64,000 nt of DNA, taken from Sitta carolinensis. Taxonomy: Eukaryota; Chordata; Aves; Passeriformes; Sittidae. Positions 14,295 through 27,600 of the stretch are shown in pieces. A program made the position numbers and the translations under genes. The stretch is taken from positions 17,886,501 through 17,950,500 of the forward strand of contig CM063288.1 in NCBI GenBank assembly GCA_032173965.1, read 5' to 3'. The number at the start of each line of letters is the position of its first letter. Positions within the stretch are counted from its first letter, which is position 1. The notes under the pieces were generated by a model. That model was not told the DNA's origin. It was given only the letters and a program-made list of their open reading frames with translations, and did no database searches.

Positions 14295-17200
14295 GCCCCT
14301 CAATAATCTCCTCTTCCTCCTGGATCCCAGACACATGTAGCTGTATTCTGATTGCAGGTTGGAGTGAGGTCTTCAGCAGGGTTCCCTTGGAAAGAACCTT
14401 AAGTCCACAGTAAATCCAGAAGGACTATACTGACATTTAGGGAATAAGATTGCAAGTTGCACCATGGAGAGCGTCCACTCTGCAACTCAGACACTGCCAA
14501 TAGGAGCTTTTGAGCAGACGCTCAAGTGTGTTATTAAATTGTGGCAAGGTATCAATTTCCTTTCTGTCTGACAAAGTTCAAATTCATACCTCTTACCTCC
14601 CCAGGGGATAGCTTAGCCATCTGCCAAGGAAGCCCAGACTATCCTTTCCATTTCAGTAAAGCATGCTGGTTGGTATGGGACAGGACAGAATCTTGTTCGT
14701 AAACCCAGCAATACCAACCTTTAGATTTTTGTCTAATTCTATTGGAGTCCAAAACTCACCCAGGAATGAAATTCACTTGCACTCAGCTACAGGTATTTTT
14801 GTCGAAATTCTAGAATATTTTATCTGATCTCCAGCTGTCACTTCAGAAACATGTAGATTTCCCTCAGTGTATCTTCTGGTCAAATGCTCCAAAACTAAAA
14901 CAAAATCAAGTATCTACAATTTAATACAGCCTACACTTAAACAAGCAACAGCCCATAATCCCAGAGCATCTCAAATATTAGATGAAATCTGATCACATTA
15001 GCTTTCCTGAGATGTGATGACTAGAAAAGCCAGAGTAACCACAGATATTATGGTTTCACCTTTTTAGCCTGCAGTTCAGGTATTTCTTCACAACATTCAT
15101 TGGACTATAGAGACTTAGACACTTTGTTTCTAAATACACCCAGAAGTATTCATTCTTCAGCATTGAACAACCATGTATTCATACAGCTCACTAGGAAGCT
15201 GCTTCTATAATGAGATTTCACCTACTTCATATGAAGCTGTTAATGGGTAAAACAAGCAGTCCCTGGAACAAGGAGCAGAGCACAGATTTCCCATTCCTAA
15301 CAGAATACCCCATCAGGAATCCTGCTTATTCCCTTCAGGCTAACACTTTTTTCTGCAAAGAAGGAAGGGAACAGCAACCTAAATATAGTATAACAGTGAG
15401 GCCTCTCGCTGAAAAAGGGGACGTGGGATTTGATATAAGTTCAAATCTCTGGAAGTCAGACTGATGCTGCTTCTACTGAGCATCTCACACCAATGGAAAG
15501 AAATTCCTTTCAAGAAAAGAATATCATGTTTTGCTTTTTGTAAGGAAACAGCTCCCTGGATCAAACACCAAGAGAAAACTTAAGGCTATAAATATCACAT
15601 AAAGGTATATGTTCAAGGTCTGAAAAATTAATGCAGTACTTCAATACTGCTTGTAATCAGAACTTCTTATTGACTGATTTAGATAGTCACCTTGTAGGGG
15701 TCTCTAAATAAAAGAAATCAGAAGATCTGATGGTTCATGCTATCAGTAAATCTCTGTCAGTCAGATGTCAAAGTACAGGTTTCATGTCACAAATGAAACC
15801 CCTAAATGTCAGGTATTTCCATAAGCAGTATCATAACAGCAGTACTGTGCCCTTTAGGGGCATATATACCTGCAGGTCCAAACATACAATTACGTGGACT
15901 GTAAAAAAAAACTTGGAAGCACTTTAAATCTCACCCCAAATCCCTTGTGACTGATTAACTTGATGTTAGTTTGTGCCACAATGGCTTCCTTTCAGAGCCT
16001 TTGGAAATGAGGACTTACGTCATCATGCAAATTTTTGTCATCCTTCAAAGTAACAAATCACAGAAGCTATTATAACAAGAAAAGTAAAAGATGTGGGCTT
16101 TCTTTTGTTTTCATGGGTATTTTTAATCAATAAAACTCTGTAGCACTGTTCTATAAGATTCTACAGCACTATGCTTTCTTTAAATTCTCATCTTATGAGG
16201 TTGGGTACTAAAATCAGTATTGTTTTTTAAAGTCACTCGAGTTTTGTATTTTCAGATTTGAGTTGGTAGGTGAACAAAATTACTTCCTCTGCATATTAAA
16301 CACGTGCAACAAAGCAAACTATTTTCACAAAGAATTTTTCCTTTGGGATCAGTTGTCTGCACATCCTATCACCAAAATTATATTAACATGAAAACTAAGA
16401 TATCCAACACCTTTCTTCATAAAAACCTATTATGTTCTCTTTCCTATCCTGAGGAAGGCATCAAGACCGCATGCAATCACCTTGTCACTGTTCCAGTTTA
16501 AATGTGGTCAAGAGTTGTGCTGTAAAGTTCTAGAAGTGGGGCTTAGTCGTTTGACATTTCATTCTCCAAGTCAAAATGTTGATTTGCTTAAAGAATGTGG
16601 CTCTGCTGCAATATTAATTTAAAAGTTACTTTGTTTTAAACAGATGGATCATAGGGATTGCTTTATGTGATATTACATCAAAAGGGCTACATGAAAGGTG
16701 TCTGAGCATATTTGGATGAGTAAGTTGAAAACTGGCAGGGATGCAGCACTTGCTATTACAGCTGTGCAGCCAAGAGCTCACAATGAGGAAGCGGAAAGGC
16801 TTGAGACTGCACACATTATATGAGCTCTGCACCCTGATGCACGTGTCTTACAGCACAGTTTTAAAATACACGGTCTCTTTCTTTTCCAGTCAATACGTAC
16901 TTTCTATAGGCAAACAAATGCAGCATCTTATGATACATATTCCAGGCAAAGAAAATCTTCTAGACCATCTAAAATGTACATATAAAACACAGAATGTCAT
17001 CTTAGAAAACAGAAAAACAAGCGCAGTAACTCTTTTATGCTTTCATTCTCCCAAATGCCTATTTACCTGCACCCACCTGTTTAGTGGGGTCTAAGGGAGC
17101 CATCACTGATAGCTGGAAAGAAATTTGTTCCATGGTAGCTATGTTAAGTCCATAAGCTTACCAGGGTGCAGAAAGACACCTTCAGGGGAAACCACTGTCA

Positions 17201-20200
17201 AAAATATGTAACTAGGACCATGCCAGGCTTTATCAAATGTGTTAGTAGGCACTGTTTCAGGAGCTGTGAGGTAAAGGAAAAGTTTGCTTCTCAGAAATAG
17301 TTTTTGTTAAGATGAAGAGCAATTATTCACTTTAATTTTTTGGGATGAGAAAAGGCACAAAACAGGTAAAAATTCTTTGAAGACTATTTAGGTCCAGCTT
17401 AATTCCATGGTACCTGAAAATAATTAACCACCACCTTCTCAGCAAAGAAAGTTTTTAATTTCCAATTATACTGACTCCGAATTTTGTCCATTCTGCAAAA
17501 TTCTGTAATAAGGAAGACTGAAAGAATTTATTTATTTTTTTAATCAACACCATGTCACTGCTTCTAAGAAGCAATTGAAGGTAGAAGGGCAGAAGCAGGC
17601 AGGACTGCTTGGTAGAATCCTGATGAATCACAGACTCATTTAGGTGATCTAGATAATTTTTAAGGTCTCTTCCAACCCAAGCCATTTTTTGAATTAGGTT
17701 GGAAAAAACATTTAAGAACATAGAGTTCAATGGTTAACCTAACACTGTCAAGTCCGCAATTAAAAAATTATAATATATATAGTCTGGTTCTCTTTGAACA
17801 ACTGTCAAAGTCTAGAGTTTATGACATAAGACCTACAAATTAAATAATACTAAAAATAACGTCAGAATCTTACCAGGAAGCCTAAAGAGAAAAACTCCTG
17901 AGAAGCAGCTTTTTGAATGGATTGAGCTCTGACCAACCACAACCCCAGTAAGAACAATTTCCTCATAAAAAAAAAAAATATTTGAAGGGAAAAACTGACA
18001 CTTAAAAGAAAACATTTCTGTATTTTTGAAATTTCATTAGTTTCAATTAGATTTTCTGGGTACAAGATAGTCTCTTAATTTATGACTCTTTCCTGCATTA
18101 AAAATTTGTTAGTCTTGCATCATGATATATTCAAAATGCCCAAAACAAAAGAAACGTAAGAGTATACCCCTAAGTGGTAGTAAAGGAGAAAAGTAATATT
18201 AGAAGCTAAGTTATTATACCTGAATGCAAGTAAATGACTTCTGAAGCTGCTACATCTCTTTTCTATAAAGCATACATGAGGCAAGTTCTGTTTGGGTTTT
18301 TTTACATCTCAGGTCAGAAAATAACTCTTGATCTAGAACAGCTGGAAAAAATTAGTTATTGACACATCAGTTTAGAAAAGGCTTAATACAGAAGGACAAG
18401 AGTTGCATATTTATCATTTGCATAACAGAGTGACATTTATTGCAAATTTAATTCTCTACTACGCATGTTTGAAAGTTGTCTGAAAATAATCACTGACGAC
18501 TTTTTGTAGTGACTGAAAAATTAACAGCTCCAATTGCTAAGGATGCCAGAGGCTGGCAGAGGCAATGCTTGCTGCTGTCAGAACAAGGGAGGGAGCTGGT
18601 ATTAACACTGGCACATTTTGGCTAATTAGGGTAGCATTATTGCTAAGGTAACTGGTGCAGATGGTGCATAAATATTTCTGATGGAAGACAACACCTACAA
18701 ATATAAAGTGGTAGACCCTGAAAAAATTCCCTCCTCATCTTCTGATAATCCAGCTACTTCCAAGTTAGAAAGTAAAAGCCAAGTATGTCTAATGTAGTGG
18801 GAAATACAGAAGATAAATATAAAGCCACAAAATTGACCCTTTACTAACCTATGAGAACAGAGTAAAAATAAATGGACTTGGCCTGAAGTCAGCTGAACAC
18901 ATGAGGTGAGCAGGGATGCTTGTGATTGATAAAAGGTACAACACTTAGAAACCTTGGAGCAGAGAGACTAATCCATGATATGCAAACTAGAAAAAGTTTA
19001 AATAAAGCATCCCAGACCTGACTGCAAGTTCCTCCCAAGGACAGGAGCTGTATAAATTTTCTCCCATGCTTTTTCTATAAGAAATGGCCCTAATAAAGAT
19101 ATTTATATTGTTGTCACAGAGGTACCTGCCGTGTAAGCACTGCCAGTCACCAAATTAGCTTAATCAAGACTAAAATGCAATGCAAGTCTTAACAAGAGCT
19201 ATTTTATTTTTTTAAAAAAATACTTGAATGCTTCTGCAGTGATGTCATCTAAAATTCACTTAAACATAAACTTGAAATTATATACATACTACTAAGCAGT
19301 AGAAGTCAAATTTAATTATCCTTGACCTCCTGGTACAAATATTGCTCCTAGACATCAGACAACACATTTCAGAAACAAGAACTTTATACTGTGATTATAT
19401 TTACCCCACACATACAGTTGCAAATATTTCACTAGAACTCTTTATGTAGAAGTGTGGTTGCTGTCACAACAATTCATACTTATCTATTGATTTCATTGCC
19501 TAGATAATCTCCAAACGTGAAGACATAAGATGACATCCACAGTCCTACAACAGAGATGGCTTGCTCTCCTTTTCACTAACTAGGATATGCAGTTATCCAT
19601 ACCAGGATTACAGAAATGAACAAGAGCTGTGTAACAACATCTCCTTGCCTTATTTTATTTTCAGCTGTAGCACAAAGTCATCTCCTCTGTACAACAAAGA
19701 CTAAACATGGAGAAGAGCCCATATCAGAGCTTTCCTTCATTCAGGAAATTAAATTCGGTTCCTTTATATCCCACCAGCCTCCAGCAAAATAGAGCCCATA
19801 AGAGATGAGCAGTAAATTAGCAAAGCAGAAGTGCGTTCAATTCCTTAGGAATCTGAACCAGACACTGTGACATAGAAGAAAATAAAATTTCTTATGAGTG
19901 ATCTACTGCACAGCAGGACTTTGGCTGTAGTTACTTACAACCTGCTATCTGAGAGCTACTCACCCCTTCTGTGTTCAGGGAGTCTCAGAGCAGAAGCAAA
20001 CAGTCCTGAGTGCTTACTGTTAAAATTAAACAGCTCCTAAACAAATGAGGGGACATCAAGCACCCAACCCACCTCAAACTAACAGGAGAGTCACTTCGAA
20101 AGCTGTTTAAAGCACACTGAATTTCTGCTCAACAGACTGTTTTTATCCATACAGGCACAACGGCAAAGGGAGCATTTGTTTGAAATTGATCCTCCAGTGC

Positions 20201-23200
20201 AAGTTTTAATGTGTTGTTAAACTCAGCCATTTAAACCAGAACCAGTGAAATAAAACTCTGATGACTCTTAAAGATTTTAAGATTAATGCTGGAGGAAATT
20301 ACCTTGCCTAGTCATGCCTACTTTTATTAGTACCCTGCAGTTGTGTTTCATTTTGGATGTGGCAAAAGTATGGTTTGGAAGTCAAGAAGGCAACTTCTTG
20401 CATTTTGTATTTAATTATTGAACACAGAACAATGCTAAAGCTGCATTTCCAAAGTTTGTGGTGTTGTGATCTGCAAGTTTTACTTAACAAAACTGCAATC
20501 TGGCAGTAAAACATAATGTCTCACCACAATCCGACTGAAAAATGTCATGTGTCTTTTATATTATGTATATATAGCAATCATTATAGCAGCATTGTAGAAT
20601 TTGACGAATTATTTATTCTTTTCTTATTTTTAGGTAAGATTTAATTTTAATACAATGAAACTCATTTCAATAAGCTCTACTGATTATGCACATGGGGTAC
20701 AAACTTTACTATTATTCCTGGTGTATTATATTCAATTTTTATTGCAGCATGGGGCTTTAAAGAGACAGCTAGTTTCAGCTTATAGTGAAGTTGGTTTTAT
20801 TTATAAGGCTACAGGGTAGAGAAAATTCATTAGCAAAACGGCAAAACAAACTAGACCAACTGGGCTAGAGAAGTTCTAAAACATTTATCAAGTTCTTCAG
20901 ATGGGCTGCGCTCCCTTGGCACATTCCAGCACACCACACAAACTTCTGCCCAGCTCTGATCATGAGCACTACACAGCTGCACTCTTGGGCAAATGTTTCA
21001 GTTCCTAATCATTAGCTACACAGCTCAAAAGATATCCAATAAATAAACGTAACTTGAAATTAATATAATATGCTGTTTACTTAGGCCTACCTTGAAATGC
21101 AAAGTTGTACTGAATGAAGCAATTTAATCACCTCCCATATATTCTCATCCTTTCCCTACCCACAAATGTAAGCCTCCAGGAAATTTCATATCAAAATATT
21201 TGTGTACTAATCAACAACAAGCTGGTGAACATACTATATCTTCTGAACAATGAAAAAACTATATTTGCACATTATTGAATAGAAGAATCACACAAGAATG
21301 GCACTTAATGCTCCATGAATATACTTTGATGGTAGCTCACATAAAAAAAGGACTGGAGGAAACAGACAGAGTAGCAACAGATAATATCTAAATATTTCCT
21401 GAACATTTTTTTTCTTCCTTTTAGGGCAATAATTAAAGAAAAAAAAATTACAGAAAATAGTAGCAAATATTTTTTAAATACTTTGAACTCTTCTTAAAGA
21501 AACATGAGACAAATAACAAAAATCCTCCACCATATTTAATGTTTTCATCATGAAACAATATATTCTGACATTCAAACTTGAACTATGAATTATCCAGAAC
21601 TCCTTTCACACGCCTATTGGTGTCTGTGCATGCATTTAGCACAAGGTAGACAGCCCTATAGAGGGAAGTATATTGTTTCTGACTGAGTCTATGCTTAACC
21701 CTCTCTGGTCCATGCTGAATGTTTTTATAGTACTCAGCATGAACAAACAGTAATTTTGGGAAGAATATACAGCACAGATTTTCCATTTGTAAACAGCAAA
21801 GGGGCTTTTAAGAGGAGAAAGTGTAGTTACTGAAGCCACCTGGCCAGGGCATTGGCCCTAACTTGGCTCCTCTTGCAAAGAGCTCCATGGAAACTCTGGT
21901 GACCACAGGTGGTCAAGGACCTTGAATTTACATCTTTTCTCAAAAACCTGAAGATGGTTATGCAAGCATACATGAAAAAAAAAAAAAAAAATAAAGCACT
22001 GACAAAAGGATAATTCTTATAGCTAAATTTAAACGCTTCACGCGCAGTCCCAGACAGCAACTGATGTACTTGGTCAATTGTTACATCTCCATTCACACAC
22101 GATTCAAAAATTATTTAATCATTCCCTCCTGGAGTCAGGCATAAGGCTCTCCCCAGTAACTCCAGGGCAATGCTGTGATTGTACTGCTAGTGGCTGGGCA
22201 ACACTTACTGATGTGAAGCTGTATTAAACTTTGCTGTGTTTCTGCATGATAGGTAAGTTTTTCTAGGGTTCCCGCCATTGCAATGTGTAAGCATACACTT
22301 AAAAGCTTCTCTCTGTTCTCCAAAGATTATGCTCACTCTACAATGAGAAGGAAACAGAAGAAAGCACAGAAAATATATTAGAACAATATTGGGGATACCA
22401 AAAGAAGCAGGAGCTGTGTTACCTTCCAGGTTAAGCAGAGACAACAGGGAAGCTGCATAGAAGACAGAGGACATTAGACGTAATAAACTTCAAGTTTTCA
22501 AAAGTACAGACCAAAAAAAACGGTTTGAGCAAAAACTAAAAAATAGATTAAAAAATATTTCAAATACACTAGAGAGGAGAGAGAGTGAAGGCTGTGGTAG
22601 ACAAAAAGCCCTCAAAGACAGAAACCAAACCAACCATAAAGAACAGCACATAGCAATTCTTCAGGCACACTAACAGTGTGACAGCATTATCAATTACAGG
22701 ACATCCAGAAGCAAAATCTCGCTGAGCATATACACAATAAAAACTGAAGAAAAGATCTGAGTGTCCAAACATATTTATACAACTATGTGCACTGACAGTG
22801 GTGCTTCTGTACTCATGATGTTCCACAATTGTAAAGAGACAAGATGATCCTTCTTTGGAAATGTCATTTGAATCAACTAAGTAGAATTGGATTTTTAACA
22901 AAGGTGAGAAGCCAGAAACCAGTCAAAACACCTGAAGGAGGACTTCTGTTCTTGGAAACTTCTAAGTTGAGAGCTGTCAAAGCTTCATTTGATTAATTTG
23001 GAAGGGGAGGATGATCTAATCCCTCTAACAATTTCTAAAACAATAGCACCAAAAAGGCCATCTATCCAAGTTCAAAAAACCCTAAAAGACCCTGTGGACC
23101 TACTGTACAAAAGCCCCAGTCCTTCAAACACAAACACATCAAAAACGTGAACAAAGAAGCTCTTACACACTGTCTCGCTTGCTTTCAGAATACCTTGAGC

Positions 23201-24499
23201 ATACTAAAGGCACCCTCCAGATATTGCTTTCTCACAAACCCTTGGGACTTGTCTAACTCTTCTAGAAGACACGTGACTTCTCCAAAACTGTACAATGTAC
23301 ATAATCAAGATTTAAGGGGTGCCCAACACATCTATATCCTAAATTGCCATCTACCAAACTTTCTTAAAATTTTGTTAAGATGTTACAATTTATACTAGAA
23401 GATCACAAGTCAAGAACTTCACTGAAAGATTATGCTTTACCTAATGGAAGCGAGCAATCACAGAACAGTTAAAACAGAAGACCGTCATTAACTGCCTTAA
23501 TTACACCTGAAACTATTTGCTAAAATTATTTTTACCACTAACAAACCTACCCACAGGTTTACCTAATTCCTAGCCATCACTGTGAACCAATAACTGATAA
23601 AAGGGTAGAAATATTGCTAATTCCTGCAGAGTATTTTTTCCACAAAAGAACCATTCTATGTATAACTTCTCATTCCTGAATTGAGAATGAGCTGAAGAAA
23701 GAAGTCTCTTGAAGAGACAAGACCAGAACTGACATTCATAGCTCTACAGTGACAGCAGTGTTTTGGGAATATTACAGTTTATTCACGAACCCTCTACCCC
23801 CAAATATTGCCTTAATTCTTCACAAATGCTAATTATCTGTCTCTCTCTCTGTGTCATGAAGGTTAGTGATCTTGTCACTCCTCTCCTTGTTAATACTTCC
23901 CCTCCGCTCCACAGGTCCAATCACCTTTTCTTTCAAATTGCCTAACTGATGAACATAATCAAGTTCAGCTCAGAGCAATTGTTCCCCACCTATATTTAAT
24001 TTTGAAGGGGTTTTGCCTCTATTTCAGACACTGAGGCTGGCTTTGTGTTCAAAAGCTTGTTTGTCCCTCCTCTATAAGCCCAATAAAAAATAAGCCGATA
24101 CAGATGCAGTCTCAATAAAGAGTTTGAGATTGGGAATAAAATTTGTTAAAGCTAATTAAAAAGCTGAACATCACACCATTATTATATTACTTAGCCTTCA
24201 GGTATGTGGAAATTTTACCTCAAGATTCAATTTATATTTGTAACCTGAAGTTCTGGAAAAAGACATATGAGAGCACCGTAGTTTTCTGCAGTTATTTTTT
24301 CTATCTCAACAAAAACCCAAGTTAAGAGCAAGGTGAATCTCAGATAGTGATAATAGCCCTAAGACTGATGCAGAATTCTGTGTTAAGACAATTCCCTCCT
24401 CCACAATCACAAAAACAGATTTTTCACAGCTGCAGCAGCAGTCTTTATGACAAGCAAAACACAATTTTTTTCCAAGTTTTGGTGGTACACAAGTACAGG
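14295..24499. other. Intergenic, CR1 tail only
   Basis: AT-rich DNA with short open frames only (117 codons at most) and the small CR1 tail at 17.64 kb. A 17-nt A-run lies at 21975-21991. The segment 18420-18690 is a candidate conserved element. No exon was recognised on either strand. Confidence 0.65.
17638..17692 (+). mobile_element. CR1 3'-tail fragment
   Basis: A short match to the CR1 3' end on the + strand: GGTGATCTAGATAATTTTTA then AGGTCTCTTCCAACCCAAGC, followed by an eroded ATTCTATG-like terminus. It is severely 5'-truncated and only the last ~55 bp is recognisable. Confidence 0.65.
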
Positions 24500-24606
24500 T
24501 TAAAAAAACCCAAACAAACACACACAAAAGGAAAAGAGGAAAAAATCAAAACAAAACAACCAACAAAAAAAAGAAACAAAAAACCTCCAAACCAAACAAA
24601 AGTTAA
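24500..24606 (+). repeat. A-rich (CAAAA)-type low-complexity tract
   Basis: A/C-only sequence with scattered G, consisting of CAAA, CAAAA and CCAAAC motifs. Lysine/asparagine-rich open frames here are artefacts. Confidence 0.8.
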
Positions 24607-27600
24607 ACCTTCTTCTACCTATTTCCAAAAATCCTTAGTCTCCTAAGGTAACTTAGCGCCTTTGAAAAAATTGATGATATTTCTGCAGATGTTATCGCGT
24701 TCTGATTTAAGCCAAGCCATCAGAGACACAGACCTTCCCTCCTGAGGACAGGGAACCGATGCCAACTGGCATTAAGAGCCGCACATATTGCTCCAGTGTT
24801 GGCCATCGGACACATTGAGACTGGGTAATTCTCAACCAGATAAGGTTCAAGGAATCAAGTGAAACTTTTAAGTCTTAATAACACTATGAGTGTCTATTAT
24901 ATCTGGAGACTAAGCATCATTTTGAAGTGGTATCATTGTTTTTCCCTCAAACTATTTTGGGTCCTTTCCCCATACAAAGTAAATCAATGTATACATTTAT
25001 CATGCTTTACCATGAATACTAAAGCACAGTATGTTTTTAAATCTAGTCCAATATCGATAAATCACACCAAATCACTTCTGTAGCTGGGAATTTTAAAAAC
25101 TCCAGAATTATAAATGTTTATTTTTCAGATTAAACAAGCCACACCTCTTGCTTCCCTCCCACCACAATACTTGGGGGTTATTTTATTTTTGCTGGAAGCA
25201 ACTACTGATTTATGTTTGCTAACTTGCTTGTCCTGGATAGGCACCCTCACAGAAGCACACCAAGCTGTCTGAGAACTGTAGTATCCCAGCTTTCCAGCTC
25301 TCAACATGCTTATATTTGAAAGCTGCTGGTAAGTATTTAACATTATGGTTTTAGGAAGCAGATTTACCAGCAGTAAAAGAGAAACCACCAAACTCTGTTC
25401 AGCACCTCTAATGCCAATAAGATCTGAAGTCAGGTTTCCTAAGGTGAAAGGAGAGTATACCAAGTCCACCATGCCACCTAGCCCTCAGTGTATTAAGATG
25501 TTAATTAGTCACTTTACTTATTATTCAGTCAAAATATGCTGGATTGAAACAAATTAGATTTTTAGCACATATTTCAGACATCAGCTCAAGCCTCGCAAGG
25601 ATTTTCTTTTATTATTTATAAGATCATGTGCTGTCTTCCTGCTGAAAATGAGATGGTCTGCATGAGGAAAAAGGTAAAAGAAAAGCAGAGAAATGAAAAT
25701 CAGATATTCCCTAATGATATTTAAAAATAGAAATTTTGCTACTGTTACATACAGCATGTTCCATCTTTTGAGATTTAATGGCTCTCTTGTGGTTTAATGG
25801 AGAATTACTTTCAGTAATTGATTATTAAAATTTAAAATTGCTAACCATCTTCATTATTAGATGAGCGAACATGTTATCCTTGTAATTAAAAAAGCTTGAG
25901 ATTCACTTTCATCCTGTTGACAGAATGGGCAGATAGGCTCAGCACTCCAGTGCAATGGTTTCAGGGTTCTTGTTTGACAAAAATAGCCAGCGAGCTATTT
26001 GATGATGAAAATAGGGAACATTCACAGACTGAGTAAAAAAAATAATGAAGATAGATAAAATAATAAAAATCCTTACAAACTAAATCAAGTTTTCTGTCCA
26101 AACTATCACAGGCAGAATACAGAGGAAATTTTCCAAAGAATTTCAGTTGAGTTTAGTGGAAAAAAAAAGTTATTGTTTGTGTCACAAATATATAAGACAT
26201 ATGATTATTTTTCCTAGATCTAGGGCTATTTTCACCTTTTGGAACTCAGTGCTGGACTTGTTACCTGCAGTAATACAGAAACATGTCTGGGATAAGCAGG
26301 AAGACTACCATGTAGCCCCTCAAGAAAACCTTACAGCTGAATGAGAGTCTATCCAAATTACATAGAGGGAGAACCAATTTTAAAATAATGTCTTAAGCAT
26401 GACCCAAAGGGATGAGGGTTTCCACAAAAAAAAGTAATCCTTTGGCCTTTCTGTTGAGACTAATAACAACACTTTAGGTCCTAATTTTAATGCCATAGGC
26501 AGCTAATTTTCATGCCACAGGCAGAACATAAGCAAAAGAAAACAAACCCTGCTTTCCCCTCAATCCACCCCCCACCCCCCAAAAAATTATATTTATTACA
26601 AGGTTTTAAAGCTAGTAAGCATATTACCTTTTTGGAAGTATCTGTATTATGCTGTCAGTTCCCACATTTTGCAAAATGATACGAGGCCACCAAAAGTTCA
26701 AGACTGCTACACAGTAGCAGAGCTTTAAACAACTGAAAGTAATCTTTTTATCCTTTATATTTAATAGTAATCTCTTTACCAGAGATATCACTTGCAAAAG
26801 CCTATTTCTGTATTTTCTCTTTTCTCCAGCAAGATGAAAAATTTACCACCTATGCTTCTTATACTAAAAAGCATGACGAAGTTTCCAAAATATAGAGCAA
26901 AAACGTTGGAGAACCATTTCTTACTGAAATTAGAGTAGATGTTTTTATCATCACACAGTGCAATCTCTATAACTAATGGTAATATCAGTGTGAAATGTCT
27001 GAACCGTCAGGAGCACATATCCTGAGCCCGAGTATTTCAAAACCATTCTGCTGGCTATTCTGGTTCAGTTTGTTTCCCTCCAGTTCTTCCCTTAGACTGT
27101 TCTTTCCATCTCATCTCAAAGTGCAGGAATGCTGATTACTGTATGCATGTGCTGGCATAGGTTGCACCATCTCAGCACCATGCCAGGGCAGATTCCAGAG
27201 GACAGTAATACCTCAGGTCACAACATTAACGACATTTCCAAGACATGCCATGGGGGGAAATTCCACATTGCCAGCAGAGTATGCTCCACTACACAATGTA
27301 CAAAATAGTATGAATGTTCCTCCAAATAATTACAGTAAGTTTATTAACTGTAAAATATGAATTGCAAAATATGCAGGGTATATGATTATTTTTCAGTGGA
27401 TACGTTGTTCATTTCTGCAACCTGAGTGGCTTGCAGTCAAGCACTTTGTATTAGCGCATAAAGGTATATTATACCACATCCTGTCTAATGCTACAAAAAT
27501 CATTCAAGAGGGGCATTAAACCTTAGTTTGAATCACAGAGTAGGACAAAATAAATGGAACTTTCTAAATTCAGAGCATCCACAACTCTATTAGCTGAACT

